Notes under the pieces: generated by a model
The model's database searches: none
Seen by the model: only the letters and a program-made list of their open reading frames with translations
What the model was told of the DNA's origin: nothing
Program-made: the position numbers and the translations under genes
Shown: positions 42,251 to 55,072 of the stretch, in pieces
How positions within the stretch are numbered: position 1 is the first letter of the stretch
Layout: each line of letters starts with the position of its first letter
Source of the DNA: Lantana camara
Lineage: Eukaryota > Streptophyta > Magnoliopsida > Lamiales > Verbenaceae
Reading direction: 5' to 3'
Assembly (NCBI GenBank): GCA_037501455.1
Contig: CM074855.1
Span: forward strand, 26,809,001 to 26,873,000
DNA length: 64,000 nucleotides

Positions 42251-44977
42251 TGTAATGCCCCATATTTTCGGATTTCGAGTAAGCACGCCACGTGTGTGTT
42301 TTGATGATTTTATATTAATTATTTAATTCTTGCATTCATTAATTAAATGTGACATGATCATTTTATAAAATTGCATTTTCTGAAGTTATGAAAATTATTT
42401 CATTTCATGATTTATGTACTAAAATTGATTAATTGATTATGTGACATTAATTGATCATTTCCTTGAACTATGGGATTAATTGCATAAGAGGGCTTGGTCT
42501 TTGATTATTTAACTTCTCTAACTTGTACTTGATTGCTTAACTAATAAAATGGGAGGATTTATGTACAATTAATTAGGATGACTCATAAAGTGGGAAGCAT
42601 TAATATCTTCATTTATATCATATTTTAATCCATTACACACAAGACATACATACACATTTGCTCTTGCTTCCATTTTGATCGATCAAATTTGCCAAGAGAA
42701 GAAGAAGGAGAATTTCATGCTTTGATATATTTGTTGGATTGATCATTCATATTGAAGCATCATCATCCTCATTCAAGCATATGAACTCTTCTTTCTTCAT
42801 TTCAAGGTGAATATGAGCTTGCTTGATTGATTTCTTGATGAATTTGATAGCTAGGGTTATGCTATAAATTGGGTGAATTGTGTTTTAGTTGTTGGAAGTG
42901 TGAATACTTGATCCTAGCTTGAATTTGATGCATAAATATTGAGGTTTATGGACTTGTAGCATAAGTTGATAAATTGAGCTCATATGTGTGATTCTTGATG
43001 ATTAATGAGTTATGGACATGAATATGTGGAACTTTAGTGAGTATTGAACTTGTATATATATATGTTGCATGAATTATGGCATTTGGATTGATTAGAATTG
43101 GAATTGGTTGATTGTTTATTGTGGTTCGATTTTTGCTCTGTTTTTCTGCCTCTGCTCCCCTGTTCCAATTCCTCTGATTTTTCTACTGTAGAAAATATTT
43201 GAAGTGTAGAGTACTCTCCTTTTTACGGCTCGTCAATATCTATTTTCGTTTGTGAGTTATGACCATTTTAATTTGGTGCCGCCAAACTGTCGCGATTCTA
43301 CGCTGATCCAATTTAAAACCGATTTGTGGCTTGATCAGAGAGACTAAATGATGGAAGTTTTTAAAACTGTTTTACTGGTGTATTTCTGGGTACGTTGTAG
43401 ATATCTCCACCAATTTTCAGATCGTTTCGACTTCGTTTGATAAGGGAACGACGATCATCTTTCACTAATAGCATTGCAGGAAATTTTCTGCTTTGTGTCA
43501 TATTCAAACAAAATCTGGTATTTACTCGGGGTGAACTAGAATTTGAGCCTTGCATCATTGTAAAGATATGGTTGTCTAGTTTTCTAGGAATTTTGCGGTT
43601 CGTTAAAATTCATTCCGATGAAGGAGTTATGCTTATTTGAATACAACGTGCGCATGTTGAAAATTTTCTGCATTAGTACCTACAAATTTCACATTTTGCT
43701 CCAATGCCTTAATTGATCCCAAATTGCTATTATATGATACATTTCATGCAAAAACAAGATTATTTTGTGCCGTATTCATGATTCCACATCGTCTCGTTGC
43801 ATTTCGCCGTTCGTCTTAATTGGTTCATACGAGTCGTGTCTCACTTGCACTTGTCATTGTTTGGACATACCAGCTTCCTGGTGACGAGGGGCCGGCACCT
43901 TAGGCGGTTTTCTCGATTGGTTTTGTCTGTACAGGTGAGGTTTAATTTCTAGTTATATAGAACCATATGACCCTTATATGGATTTTAAGCCAAAACGTAT
44001 ACGTATATCTATAGCTTTCCTCAAATGTTAATTGATTTTCACTGAACGACTGTATTGTATTGAACCGACTGTTTTGGTAAGTATATTGAGTGCACTGTGG
44101 GCCCGAGGGTAGTAGCTTGAGCCAACCGGGAAAGCATGGGCTGACGGGTAACTCCGACTCTATCCTCACCATTTGGGATGACCCCTGAAGCCACTAGGAG
44201 ATTAGTGGTGGAAGGAGTTCCGGGCTTTGGGTTTCATGCGCCCTCTACTCACACTGATTGGATGGTTAAGTCTAGCTAACTCACCATCACCCCGGAGGAA
44301 GAAGGATGGACTGAAACTGTTACATGTGCACTGTAATTGATTGCATGATCACCTATATAATTGATAACTTAATCATTGTACACTGTCGGAGTAAGGTTGG
44401 AGAATTGCCCTCACTCGCCGGGCCACTGATTGACTGAAATGTAATTGATTGATTGTTAAACTTGTTAGTCATAATCTCGGGCGATGTTATCTTTTTATTG
44501 AACTTATATTGTGGTTTTCATAACTCATTACCCGAGGTTAGGACTTGTGTGTTAAATGCGCTTATATGTATATACCCCTCGCTCAGTCTTCTTAGACTGA
44601 CACCTCACCTTTTTCAGGTTTTGCTAAGGGAGTGCTAGGCGGGAAACTGTGTCGTCCGGAGTCGTAGTTTCGGGTCTAGCACCTATGTTTGTCTTTACAC
44701 ACTTTTGTACCACTTATGTTCATCACTATTTTGTCATGTATATATGGGAAATGATATTGTATTGATATGACGGATTGATTTTGAAACTTATGCTTCCGCT
44801 TATATATATCTTTCTGCATTGTTCTAAGTGGTTAAGGGTTAGTCCCGCCTAGCTCGGTTAGTTTTTTTTATTGTCTCCGTTCGCTATAGGTTTGTTTCAT
44901 ATATGGATTGTCCGTTTCATACGTGGATCGAGGCTATAGTGCGGGGGGATGGGACACCTCGCGTTTCGGGTGTTACA
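42251..44977 (+). repeat. 5' LTR of element D
   Basis: 2727 bp from TGTAATGCCCCATATTTTCG to TTTCGGGTGTTACA. Same ends and near-identical sequence as 49634-52359. Short open frames found in both LTRs look incidental. A TATATATATATG stretch near 43053 is a possible TATA region, not assigned with confidence. Confidence 0.95.
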
Positions 44978-44984
44978 TCCTAAG

Positions 44985-44998
44985 GTGGTATCAGAGCC
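44985..44998 (+). promoter_or_regulatory. primer-binding site of element D
   Basis: TGGTATCAGAGCCCGG follows the LTR after a short spacer. TGGTATCAGAGC is the complement of the 3' end of plant initiator tRNA-Met, the usual primer of chromoviruses and copia elements. Confidence 0.88.
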
Positions 44999-45219
44999 CG
45001 GTTGCAAAACCGGGTTTCTTGTGTCGAGTCTTGTGAGTCTAGGTCGCACGGCATAGGAATTACTTTACAACTTGGGAGTCTTGCATTGATACTTGAATTG
45101 TTTGAACCTATTTGAATTTTTTGAGTTCTTGAATTATGTGTTTACTTGTAACTTGAGTCTTAATTGCACACATTTGCACTTATTGAAGGAGCATGCATGC
45201 TAGTGTCTTGAATTTCAGG

Positions 45220-46370
45220 ATGGCTCGCGATAGACACCGCCGTGATCGATCACCGAGACACCACCGCCATCATCACCGTGATCGTACTCCTTCACCTCCA
45301 CCTCCAGCTCAGCCACAGGACTTAGTGGCTTCTATGGTTCAGCTCATCGATCAGAGGGTCAGAGATTATGTCCCTCCAGCTCCTCTATCCCCTCCAGCTC
45401 CACCTGTGCCACCGGGAGCTCAGATTTCAGCCGTTTTTCAGGAGTTTCAGAACCAGCACCCGCCTAAATTCTTTAAAGGTAACGATGTTCAGGCGGAACA
45501 ATGGTTAAAGGAAATGGAAAGAGTTTGGGAGCTGATTCCTTGCAGCTCTACCGAGAAGGCCCGTTGCACTATTTCTTTGATCCAGGGCGAGGCCTATTCT
45601 TGGTGGGAGAGCGCGAGGATTATTCTGACTGCTGCAGGAGAGGAAGTAAGCTGGGAGGTTTTCACCCGGGAGTTCAAGAACAAGTTCATTCCTCCGTCTT
45701 CTCGCACCCGCAGATTGAAGGAATTCACCGAACTGAAGCAAGGGGATAAGGCTGTTTCGGAGTATCTCTCCGAGTTTGAGAGGTTATCTCGTTATGCACC
45801 CAATATAGCGAATGACGAATTCCACAAGTCTATGCAGTTCATGCAAGGACTTAACCGGGATATGCAAAACGCCCTCGAAGCGGTGGACACGAGCACTTGG
45901 CTCAAGGCTACGAGGAAGGCTCTAAAGGTCGAGGATTCGGTGATTGCACGTCGACCTACTTTTCGGTCAGGTCCGGGTTCAGGTTCCGGATCGGGTTCTA
46001 GGGGTTCAGGCTCGGGTTTCAATCCGGGCAAGAGGCCGATGGTTTATTCTACACCAACACCTAGAGCTCAGTGGAAGAAGTCCCGACCCGCGGGACCGGT
46101 TCAGAAGGCTCCAGCTGCACCCGTTTTGCCACCACCACCGGAGAAGCCCAAGTGTACTTATTGTGGGCAGCCGTCACACATCTTCGACAATTGTAGGAGG
46201 CGTTTAGGGCTTTGTCTGATTTGTGGGGCCGCCGATCATCGAGTCGATACATGTCCGGATCGCCGGGTACCGCCTGTAGGGGGCCAGAGATCGATGATTA
46301 GGGCACGTGCTTATGCCCTAGACGGAGAGGAGCAGGATGCAGAGGTCGACCCAGCCGCTGTTGTTGAAGT
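45220..46370 (+). CDS. Gag of element D
   Basis: I choose MARDRHRRDRSPRH at 45220, because the homologous start MDRERHHRDRSPRR is used in C; an upstream in-frame ATG at 45193 is less likely. A His/Arg-rich N-terminus is followed by a Pro-rich linker. The Retrotrans_gag capsid region is FQNQHPPKFFKGNDVQAEQW, GEAYSWWESARI and LSRYAPNIANDEFHKSMQF. A Gly/Ser-rich stretch leads to two canonical knuckles, CTYCGQPSHIFDNC and CLICGAADHRVDTC (both C-x2-C-x4-H-x4-C). Gag ends naturally into protease, but a deletion at 46368-46370 shifts the frame, and translation stops at 46425. Confidence 0.92.
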
Positions 46371-46634
46371 TCTCCTTTCGGTAGTAGTCTCGAGACAGAT
46401 CGGGTTTTCAGAGATGTGCCGGTGATCATCGAGGACAGAGTGTTTTTGACAGATTTCATAGAGATGCCGATGACTCGTTACGGGGCTATTCTGGGTATGG
46501 ATTGGTTATTCCGGTATAGTGCTACTGTTGATTGTTGGGCGAAGAGGATTCAGTTGGGTTCAGAAATTTCAGTGGGTCGGAGTTCGAAGACCGTTCCTTT
46601 ACTTTCTTTCTCAGAAGCTCAGAGATTGGTTTGA
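46371..46634 (+). pseudogene. protease remnant of element D lacking the active site
   Basis: In the frame starting at 46371 the sequence reads SPFGSSLETDRVFRDVPVII, matching C after its protease active site, and continues through [20 protein letters not shown]. The 45 codons that carry the DPGATHSF active-site loop in C are missing, replaced by two bases (133 bp net loss). Near 46625 a further 2-base difference returns reading to the pol frame. Confidence 0.85.
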
Positions 46635-49599
46635 CGGGGCTACGGGTTTCATAGCCTATATTCTCAACCGTCCGAAGGATCAGACAAAGTTGGAAGAAAC
46701 GGAAGTAGTGAAGGAATTTCCCGAGGTTTTCCCCGAGAGGTTAGATTCTTTACCTCCGGAGCGGGAAATTGAGTTCGTAATTGATCTCTACCCGAATGCA
46801 GAGCCGTACTCCAAGACGCCGTATCTCATGGCTCCAGCCGAGTTAAAAGAGTTGAAAACTCAACTCGATGCATTGTTAGAAGTTGGATACGTGAGACCGA
46901 GTTCTTCTCCCTGGGGTGCACCGGTCTTGTTTGTGAAGAAGAAAGACGGGACCTTGAGAATGTGCATTGATTATCGGGAGCTGAATCGGATGACAATCAA
47001 GAACAAGTATCCCCTCCCACATATTGAGGAGTTATTCGATATCCTTCAGGGATCAAAGGTGTACTCGAAGCTTGATTTACGCCAGGGATACTATCAGCTG
47101 CGAATCCGAGCAGAGGACATTCCAAAGACAGGATTCAACACTCGGTACGGGCATTACGAGTTCGTGGTGATGCCGTTCGGTTTAACTAATGCCCCTGCAG
47201 CTTTTATGGACATGATGCATCGGATATTCAGGCCTTTCTTGGATATGTTCGTTGTGATTTTCATCGACGACATCCTGGTATTCTCTAAATCCGTTGAGGA
47301 TCACACGAGGCATCTCCAGTTGGTATTGCAAACTCTAAAAGAGCATCAGTTGTTTGCTAAATTCAGCAAGTGTGAGTTCTGGATCGACAGGGTTTCTTTC
47401 CTAGGACACGTGATTTCGGGAAAGGGTTTGGAAGTAGATCCCTTGAAGATCGAATCGGTAATGAGTTGGGAGAAGCCGAAGAATGCCTCAGAGATTAGAA
47501 GTTTCTTGGGTTTGGCCGGTTATTACAGACGGTTTGTGAAGGATTTCTCGAAAATTGACGCGCCTTTAACCCGATTAACAAAGAAAGAGGTGAAGTACGA
47601 GTGGAACGAAGCTTGTGAGAAGAGCTTCAATCTCTTGAAGGAGAAGTTAGTTTCTGCTCCAGTGTTAGTCCTTCCCGAGGGCTCAGACGGGTACGCGGTC
47701 TATACGGATGCTTCAAAGGAAGGTTTGGGTGGTGTGTTGACTCAGAACGGGAAGGTGATAGCTTATGCCTCCCGAAAGTTAAAGGAGCACGAAAAGAATT
47801 ATCCAACACACGACATTGAGCTCGCTGCCGTGGTCTTTGCACTAGGAAAGTGGAGACACTACCTATACGGGGTTTCTTTTGAGATTTTCACCGACCACAA
47901 AAGCCTCCAGTATTTGTTCACTCAGAAGGATCTGAATATGAGGCAACGGCGTTGGATGGAACGGTTAGAAGATTATGACTGTACTATTAAATACCATCCC
48001 GGCAAAGCTAACGTGGTCGCCGATGCACTTAGTAGGAAGGCTAGTGTATCGAGTTTGGAAGTGGGAGTAGGGAGTAGAATCGAGCCAATTGTGATCAAAG
48101 CTCGAGTTTCTAACATTACTATCCAATCGGATTTGAAATATCGGTTGTTCGAGGTTCAGACCAAGGATCCGGAAGTTCAAAAGTTGGTAACCAAAGCAAA
48201 GGAGGATCCAGAATGTCCATTCAGGTTTGATGAAACCGGACTTCTTCGTTTCAAGAACCGCGTGGTCGTACCCGAAGAGTTGAAACGGGTATTGCTCGAA
48301 GAAGCTCACAAGTCAGCTTATTCTATCCACCCAGGAGGAAACAAGATGTATAAAGATTTAAGGCAATACTATTGGTGGCGGGGATTGAAGAAAGACATCG
48401 CCGAGTATGTGAGACACTGTACGAATTGTCAGCAAGTGAAAGCCGAGCATCAAAAACCCGGAGGTCTTCTACAGCCGTTACCTATCCCCGAGTGGAAGTG
48501 GGAACAGGTGACGATGGATTTTGTAACCGGGTTGCCTAAAGTGAAAGGTGGATTTGACGGCATTTGGGTAATCGTGGACCGTTTAACTAAGTCTGCACAT
48601 TTTCTGCCGGTTCGGATGTCTTTCAAGATTCGTAAGTTGGCCGAGATTTATAACTGGGAGATTGTTAGACTTCACGGGATTCCAGTGAGTATCGTGTCGG
48701 ATAGGGATCCGAGGTTTACTTCTAAGTTGTTGCAGGAATTACAAGGAATTTTGGGGACGAAGCTTAACTTTAGCACTTCATTTCATCCTCAAACCGATGG
48801 TCAGTCCGAGAGGTTGATAAGGTATTTGGAAGATCTACTTCGGGCTTGTTCCTTGGATTTTCAGACTTTGTGGCATGAGCAACTACCTCTTATTGAATTC
48901 GCCTACAATAACAGTTTTCAAGCCTCGATTGGGATGGCTCCTTACGAGCTACTCTACGGCCGGAAATGCCGTTCTCCGTTGTTCTTCGACCTTGAGGAGT
49001 GGAAGTGGACTAAACAAGAAGGCGTGAAGAAGTATGAGAAATTGGAAAAACCTTCTAAAGCCGTTCGGAAAATGATTGAGAAAGTTCAACAAATTCAACA
49101 ACGGATGAAATCAGCTCAAGATAGACAAAAGAGCTACGCCGACCGTCGCCGAAGGGATCTTGAATTCGAAGTTGGAGACCGGGTATTCTTGAAAGCATCT
49201 CCACGGAAAGGATTTGCTTGTATCGGGCGAGGAGGAAAGCTTAATCCTCGTTATTTAGGTCCTTTCGAGATTCTTGAAAGAATTGGTGAAGTAGCTTACC
49301 GATTAGACCTACCACGGAGTCTCACGGGGATTCATAACGTATTTCACGTTTCTCAACTAAGGAAATACTATCCCGATGAAACCGAGATCATACCGGTTGA
49401 AGAAGTGGAATTGGAACCGAATTTGACATTCGTGCAACGACCGGTTAGAATCTTGGATACGAAGTTTAAGGAACTACGGAACCGGAGAATTGCTATGGTT
49501 AAGGTCCTTCGGAGAAGTGATCAAACCGAAGAGGCTACTTGGGAAACCGAAGATAAGATGAAACGGTTTCATCCGGAGTTGTTCTCTTCCGATCAGTGA
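46630..49599 (+). CDS. Pol of element D: RT, RNase H, integrase, chromodomain
   Basis: The frame is open from 46519, but homology begins near 46630 ([13 protein letters not shown]). [44 protein letters not shown] and the catalytic box FIDDILVFS. RNase [35 protein letters not shown]. Integrase: zinc domain [13 protein letters not shown]...HCTNCQ and three acidic blocks ([31 protein letters not shown]). The C-terminus carries a chromodomain-like segment ([20 protein letters not shown]), thought to target insertion to chromatin marks. All catalytic residues I can check are present; only protease is lost. Confidence 0.93.
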   Translation, partial: FDGATGFIAYILNRPKDQTKLEETEVVKEFPEVFPERLDSLPPEREIEFVIDLYPNAEPYSKTPYLMAPAELKELKTQLDALLEVGYVRPSSSPWGAPVLFVKKKDGTLRMCIDYRELNRMTIKNKYPLPHIEELFDILQGSKVYSKLDLRQGYYQLRIRAEDIPKTGFNTRYGHYEFVVMPFGLTNAPAAFMDMMHRIFRPFLDMFVVIFIDDILVFSKSVEDHTRHLQLVLQTLKEHQLFAKFSKCEFWIDRVSFLGHVISGKGLEVDPLKIESVMSWEKPKNASEIRSFLGLAGYYRRFVKDFSKIDAPLTRLTKKEVKYEWNEACEKSFNLLKEKLVSAPVLVLPEGSDGYAVYTDASKEGLGGVLTQNGKVIAYASRKLKEHEKNYPTHDIELAAVVFALGKWRHYLYGVSFEIFTDHKSLQYLFTQKDLNMRQRRWMERLEDYDCTIKYHPGKANVVADALSRKASVSSLEVGVGSRIEPIVIKARVSNITIQSDLKYRLFEVQTKDPEVQKLVTKAKEDPECPFRFDETGLLRFKNRVVVPEELKRVLLEEAHKSAYSIHPGGNKMYKDLRQYYWWRGLKKDIAEYVRHCTNCQQVKAEHQKPGGLLQPLPIPEWKWEQVTMDFVTGLPKVKGGFDGIWVIVDRLTKSAHFLPVRMSFKIRKLAEIYNWEIVRLHGIPVSIVSDRDPRFTSKLLQELQGILGTKLNFSTSFHPQTDGQSERLIRYLEDLLRACSLDFQTLWHEQLPLIEFAYNNSFQASIGMAPYELLYGRKCRSPLFFDLEEWKWTKQEGVKKYEKLEKPSKAVRKMIEKVQQIQQRMKSAQDRQKSYADRRRRDLEFEVGDRVFLKASPRKGFACIGRGGKLNPRYLGPFEILERIGEVAYRLDLPRSLTGIHNVFHVSQLRKYYPDETEIIPVEEVELEPNLTFVQRPVRILDTKFKELRNRRIAMVKVLRRSDQTEEATWETEDKMKRFHPELFSSDQ

Positions 49600-49633
49600 A
49601 TCTGGGGACCAGATTCTTCTAAGGGGGGAGGAT
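49598..49633 (+). promoter_or_regulatory. hairpin and polypurine tract of element D
   Basis: GAATCTGG-GGA-CCAGATTC (49598-49616) is a perfect eight-base-pair stem. TTCTAAGGGGGGAGGAT follows, directly before the 3' LTR. The stem begins just before the pol stop TGA at 49597-49599. Confidence 0.75.
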
Positions 49634-52359
49634 TGTAACGCCCCATATTTCCGGATTTCGAGTAAGCACGCCACGTGTGTGTTTTGATGATTTTATATTA
49701 ATTATTTAATTCTTGCATTCATTAATTAAATGTGACATAATCATTTTATAAAATTGCATTTTCCAAAGTTAAGAAAATTATTTCATTTCATGATTTATGT
49801 ACTAAAATTGATAAATTGATTATGTGACATTAATTGATCATTTCCTTGAACTATGGGATTAATTGCATAAGAGGGCTTGGTCTTTGATTATTTAACTTCT
49901 CTAACTTGTACTTGATTGCTTAACTAATAAAATGGGAGGATTTATGTGCAATTAATTAGGATGACTCATAAAGTGGGAAGCATTAATATCTTCATTTATA
50001 TCATATTTTAATCCATTACACACAAGACATACATACACATTTGCTCTTGCTTCCATTTTGATCGATCAAATTTGCCAAGAGAAGAAGAAGGAGAATTTCA
50101 TGCTTTGATATATTTGTTGGATTGATCATTCATATTGAAGCATCATCATCCTCATTCAAGCATATCAACTCTTCTTTCTTCATTTCAAGGTGAATATGAG
50201 CTTGCTTGATTGATTTCTTGATGAATTTGATAGCTAGGGTTATGATATAAATTGGGTGAATTGTGTTTTAGTTGTTGGAAGTGTGAATACTTGATCCTAG
50301 CATGAATTTGATGCATAAATATTGAGGTTTATGGACTTGTAGCATAAGTTGATAAATTGAGATCATATGTGTGATTCTTGATGATTAATGAGTTATGGAC
50401 ATGAATATGTGGAACTTTAGTGAGTATTGAACTTGTATATATATATGTTGCATGAATTATGGCATTTGGATTGATTAGAATTGGAATTGGTTGATTGTTT
50501 GTTGTGGTTCGATTTTTGCTCTGTTTTTCTGCCTCTGCTCCCCTGTTCCAATTCCTCTGATTTTTCTACTGTAGAAAATATTTGAAGTTTAGAGTACTCT
50601 CCTTTTTACGGCTCGTCAATATCTATTTTCGTTTGTAAGTTATGACCATTTTAATTTGGTGCCGCCAAACTGTCGCGATTCTACGCTGATCCAATTTAAA
50701 ACCGATTTGTGGCTTGATCAGAGAGACTAAATGATGGAAGTTTTTAAAACTGTTTTACTGGTGTATTTCTGGGTATGTTGTAGATATCTCCACCAATTTT
50801 CAGATCGTTTCGACTTCGTTTGATAAGGGAACGACGATCATCTTTCACTAATAGCGCTGCAGGAAATTTTCTGCTTTGTGTCATATTCAAACAAAATCTG
50901 GTATTTACTCGGGGTGAACTAGAATTTGAGCCTTACATCATTGTAAAGATATGGTTGTCTAGTTTTCTAGGAATTTTGCGGTTCGTTAAAATTCATTCCG
51001 ATGAAGGAGTTATGCTTATTTGAATACAACGTGCGCATGTTGAAAATTTTCTGCATTAGTACCTACAAATTTCACATTTTGCTCCAATGCCTTAATTGAT
51101 CCCAAATTGCTATTATATGATACATTTCATGCAAAAACAAGATTATTTTGTGCCGTATTCATGATTCCACATCTTCTCGTTGCATTTCGCCGTTCGTCTT
51201 AATTGGTTCATACGAGTCGTGTCTCACTTGCACTTGTCATTGTTTGCACAGACCAACTTCCTGGTGACGAGGGGCCGGCACCTTAGGCGGTTTTCTCGAT
51301 TGGTTTTGTCTGTACAGGTGAGGTTTAATTTCTAGTTATATAGAACCATATGACCCTTATATGGATTTTAAGCCAAAACGTATACGTATATCTATAGCTT
51401 TCCTCAAATGTTAATTGATTTTCACTGAACGACTGTATTGTATTGAACCGACTGTTTTGGCGAGTATATTGAGTGCACTGTGGGCCCGAGGGTAGTAGCT
51501 TGAGCCAACCGGGAAAGCATGGGCTGACGGGTAACTCCGGCTCTATCCTCACCATTTGGGATGACCCCTGAAGCCACTAGGAGATTAGTGGTGGAAGGAG
51601 TTCCGGGCTTTGGGTTTCATGCGCCCTCTGCTCACACTGATTAGATGGTTGAGTCTAGCTAACTCACCATCACCCCGGAGGAAGAAGGATGGACTGAAAC
51701 TGTTACGTGTGCACTGTAATTGATTGCATGATCACCTATATAATTGATAACTTAATCATTGTACACTGTCGGAGTAAGGTTGGAGAATTGCCCTCACTCG
51801 CAGGGCCACTGATTGACTGAAATGTAATTGATTGATTGTTAAACTTGTTAGTCATAATCTCGGGTGATGTTATCTTTTTATTGAACTTATATTGTGGTTT
51901 TCATAACTCATTACCCGAGGTTAGGACTTGTGTGTTAAATGCGCTTATATGTATATACCCCTCGCTCAGTCTTCTTAGACTGACACCTCACCTTTTTCAG
52001 GTTTTGCTAAGGGAATGCTAGGCGGGAAACTGTGTCGTCCGGAGTCGTAGTTTCGGGTCTAGCACCTATGTTTGTCTTTACACACTTTTGTACCACTTAT
52101 GTTCATCACTATTTTGTCATGTATATATGGGAGATGATATTGTATTGATATGACGGATTGATTTTGAAACTTATGCTTCCGCTTATATATATCTTTCTGC
52201 ATTGTTCTAAGTGGTTAAGGGTTAGTCCCGCCTAGCTCGGTTAGTTTTTTTTATTGTCTCCGTTCACTATAGCTTTGGTTCCTATATGGATTGTCCGTTT
52301 CATACGTGGATCGAGGCTATAGTGCGGGGGATGGGACACCTCGCATTTCGGGTGTTACA
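49634..52359 (+). repeat. 3' LTR of element D
   Basis: 2726 bp from TGTAACGCCCCATATTTCCG to TTTCGGGTGTTACA, followed by the AGTCC target copy. Confidence 0.95.
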
Positions 52360-52364
52360 AGTCC

Positions 52365-53278
52365 TGAACGAACCTTCTGTAATACCCGGCCAATCCTAAG
52401 AAGCTTCTAACTTCTGAGGCATTCTTTGGTTTCTCCCATTTGAGCACGACCTCGATTTTTGAGAGATTGACTTCCAACCCTTTTCCTGAAATTACATGTC
52501 CCTAGAAGGAAACCCGATCGATCCAAAATTCACACTTGCTGAACTTGGCAAATAACTGATGCTCCTTCAAGGTCTGTAGAACGAGCTTAAGATGTCTTGC
52601 ATGCTCCTCGGCTGATTTTGAGAATACCAGAATATCATCAATAAAAATCATCACAAACTTGTCGAGGAAAGGCCTGAAGATCCGGTGCATCATATCCATG
52701 AAAGCTGCAGGGGCATTAGTTAATCCAAATGGCATAACCACGAACTCGTAGTGCCCGTACCGAGTATTGAATCCCGTCTTAGGAATATCCTCTGGGCGGA
52801 TTCGCAGCTGATAGTATCCCTGTCTCAAATCCAATTTTGAGTAGACTTTGGAACCCTGAAGTATATCGAATAACTCCTCGATATGTGGGAGGGGATACTT
52901 GTTTTTAATAGTCATCCTGTTCAACTCCCTATAATCGATGCACATTCTTAAAGTTCCGTCCTTCTTCTTTACAAATAAAACTGGTGCTCCCCAAGGTGAA
53001 GAACTTGGTCGAATGTACCTAACTTCCAATAATGCCTCGAGCTGAACTTTTATTTTCTTTAATTCCGCTGGAGCCATCAGGTAGGGAGTCTTTGAATGTG
53101 GCTCAGCATTCGGATAAAGGTCAATCACAAACTCTATCTCTCGTTCAGGAGGCAAAGAATCCAACTTCTCTGGAAATACTTCGGGAAATTCTTTTACTAC
53201 TTCTGTGTCTTCCAATTTCACCTGATTCTTTGGCTTGTTTAGAATATAAGCAATAAACCCTATAGCCCCGTTTCTGAC
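52365..53278 (-). pseudogene. reverse transcriptase of element C (first half of pol)
   Basis: After a TAG at 53279-53281 the same frame continues [20 protein letters not shown] and then [47 protein letters not shown] and [12 protein letters not shown] second TAG at 52502-52504 (after WIDRVSF) interrupts the thumb region, which runs on as [11 protein letters not shown] and [12 protein letters not shown]. The D insertion then splits the frame at the AGTCC target. Confidence 0.92.
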
Positions 53279-54817
53279 CTATTTCTGAGCCTCTGAGAAT
53301 GAAAGTAAGGGCACGGTCTTCGAAGTCCAACCCGTGATAACCTCTGACCCCAACTGAACTTTCTTTGTCCGGCAATCTACCGTAGCGCAATGCCTGTATA
53401 ACCAATCCATCCCCAGTATAGACCCGTATCTCTCCATCGGCATAACATTAAAATCTGTTAAGAATTCCCGACCTTCAATCACCACTGGAACATCCTTGTA
53501 AACCTGATCCGTCTCTCGCCTACTACCGAAAGGAGTACTAACTAAATAGCGCACAGAAGAGCACATAGCAGGCAACGGTAATGTAATAGCAATAGAATGC
53601 GCAAGAAAGGAGTGTGTAGCTCCTGGATCAAATAATGTATGGATGTTCGTGCCATGGATGTAAATGATACCTTCAACTACCGCGGCGGGGTCGATCTCAG
53701 CATCCTGCTCCTCTCCAGCGAGTGCATAAGCCCGAGCTCTCACAAGTGGCCTCGGACCTGCAGGTGGCGGATCCCGACGATCCGGACAACCATCAACCAA
53801 ATGCTCGTCGCTCCCGCAGATCAAACATAAGCCTAACCTCCATCTGCAGTTATCATAATGATGTGTAGTAAGTCCACAAAATCTGCAGCCCGGCTTCTGA
53901 GGTGGCTGGGGTGGTACTGGAGCTCTTGGACCCCTCTGTAACGGCCCTGTCGCCTTAAGCTTCTTCTCGGAGTCCTTCTGCGCGGGAGGTGCAGAGTAAA
54001 TCACCGGCCTCTTCCCTGAGCTCGATCCCTGCCCCGCTCTCGAGCCAGAAACCTGTCCAGTACGCTGAGTAGCCCTCCTAGCAATATCAGAATCCTCAAC
54101 CTTCAACGCTTTTGCAGTAGCCTTTGCCCAGGTGCTCGTATTAGCTACTTTCAGGGCATCCTGGATGTCGGGTCGAAGTCCCTGAACGAATTGCATTGCT
54201 TTGTGAAAATCATCATTCGCTATGTTAGGTGCATAGCGAGAAAGTCTCTCAAACTCAACGATATACTGCCCCACGGACCTTCCTCCTTTCTTAAGCTCTG
54301 TGAACTCCCTTAACCTGCGAGTACGGGAAGCTGGAGGAATATACTTGTTTCTGAACTCCCGTACGAATACCTCCCAGGTGATATCTGTGCTAGCAGCCTC
54401 TAAGACGATCTGGGTACTCTCCCACCAGGAGTAGGCCTCGCCCTGGATAAGAGTAAGGGTGCAACGAGCCTTCTCCTGAGTGTCACAAGGTATAAGCTGC
54501 CAAATCCTCTCAATTTCCTTCAGCCACATCTCCGCCTGTATATCGTCACCCTTATAGAACTTCGGGGGACGCTGATTCTGAAATTCACGCAAAATGGCAG
54601 AAATGTGGTTCTCCTGGGGTGCTACTAGTGCTGGTGGTGGTGGAGGACCCCTTTCTTGCAACCTCTGATCAATTAGCCCCACTACAGCGTTCATAAAGTC
54701 CTGAGGTTGTGCCTGAGCAGGTGGAAGAGGAGGTGATCTCTCACGGTGATGGTGGTGGCGATGATGATGATGCCTGCGTCTAGGAGATCGGTCGCGGTGA
54801 TGTCTTTCGCGATCCAT
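53279..54817 (-). CDS. Gag-protease of element C
   Basis: 512 residues from MDRERHHRDRSPRRR, with a His-rich N-terminus. The capsid region runs FQNQRPPKFYKGDDIQAEMW to LSRYAPNIANDDFHKAMQF. Two canonical knuckles follow, CRFCGLTTHHYDNC and CLICGSDEHLVDGC. Retropepsin has the active-site loop HTLFDPGATHSFLAHS, with D-P-G in place of D-S/T-G, which I recall from other plant chromoviruses. GSILGMDWLYRH follows. The frame stops at a TAG (53279-53281), downstream of which pol continues in the same frame, so the intact element had a single Gag-Pol frame. It shows what D has lost. Confidence 0.92.
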   Translation of the reverse strand: MDRERHHRDRSPRRRHHHHRHHHHRERSPPLPPAQAQPQDFMNAVVGLIDQRLQERGPPPPPALVAPQENHISAILREFQNQRPPKFYKGDDIQAEMWLKEIERIWQLIPCDTQEKARCTLTLIQGEAYSWWESTQIVLEAASTDITWEVFVREFRNKYIPPASRTRRLREFTELKKGGRSVGQYIVEFERLSRYAPNIANDDFHKAMQFVQGLRPDIQDALKVANTSTWAKATAKALKVEDSDIARRATQRTGQVSGSRAGQGSSSGKRPVIYSAPPAQKDSEKKLKATGPLQRGPRAPVPPQPPQKPGCRFCGLTTHHYDNCRWRLGLCLICGSDEHLVDGCPDRRDPPPAGPRPLVRARAYALAGEEQDAEIDPAAVVEGIIYIHGTNIHTLFDPGATHSFLAHSIAITLPLPAMCSSVRYLVSTPFGSRRETDQVYKDVPVVIEGREFLTDFNVMPMERYGSILGMDWLYRHCATVDCRTKKVQLGSEVITGWTSKTVPLLSFSEAQK

Positions 54818-55050
54818 CCTGAAATCAAATCACTACACATGCGTGGTTTGATTAATATGTGCAAATGTGTGCATATAATTCCATAATGTCAATAAGCACA
54901 CATTCAAAGAAAAGTCAAATAGCTCAAGTAATGCAAGGATTCAAGTAAATCAAACAATTCAATTAGATGCAGACTCTAAAGTAACAGATAATCCTATGCC
55001 GTGCGACCTAGACTGACTTGACACCACTCGAGAACCTCGGTTTTGCAAGC

Positions 55051-55064
55051 GGGCTCTGATACCA
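55051..55064 (-). promoter_or_regulatory. primer-binding site of element C
   Basis: The minus strand reads TGGTATCAGAGCCC after the LTR end and an eight-base spacer. It matches the initiator tRNA-Met 3' complement as in D. Confidence 0.88.
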
Positions 55065-55072
55065 CCTGTAGA

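Larger units (their letters stand above)
42251..52359 (+). mobile_element. Ty3/gypsy chromovirus (Tekay/Del-like) element D, both LTRs
   Basis: A complete 10.1-kb unit nested in C: LTR, iMet-type PBS, gag, protease remnant, pol, hairpin and PPT, LTR, with perfect AGTCC duplications. The LTRs differ at roughly 40-50 sites in 2.73 kb by eye (about 1.6%), so D is younger than B. A 1026-codon pol frame survives, but the protease active site is deleted, so this copy is not autonomous. Gag and pol are clearly related to those of C. Confidence 0.95.

Noticed and set aside
44985..45000. tRNA-Met gene at TGGTATCAGAGC sites
   Set aside because: Only the 3' complement of the tRNA is present, directly after an LTR: a primer-binding site, not a tRNA gene. 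The same holds at 55051 and 59302.
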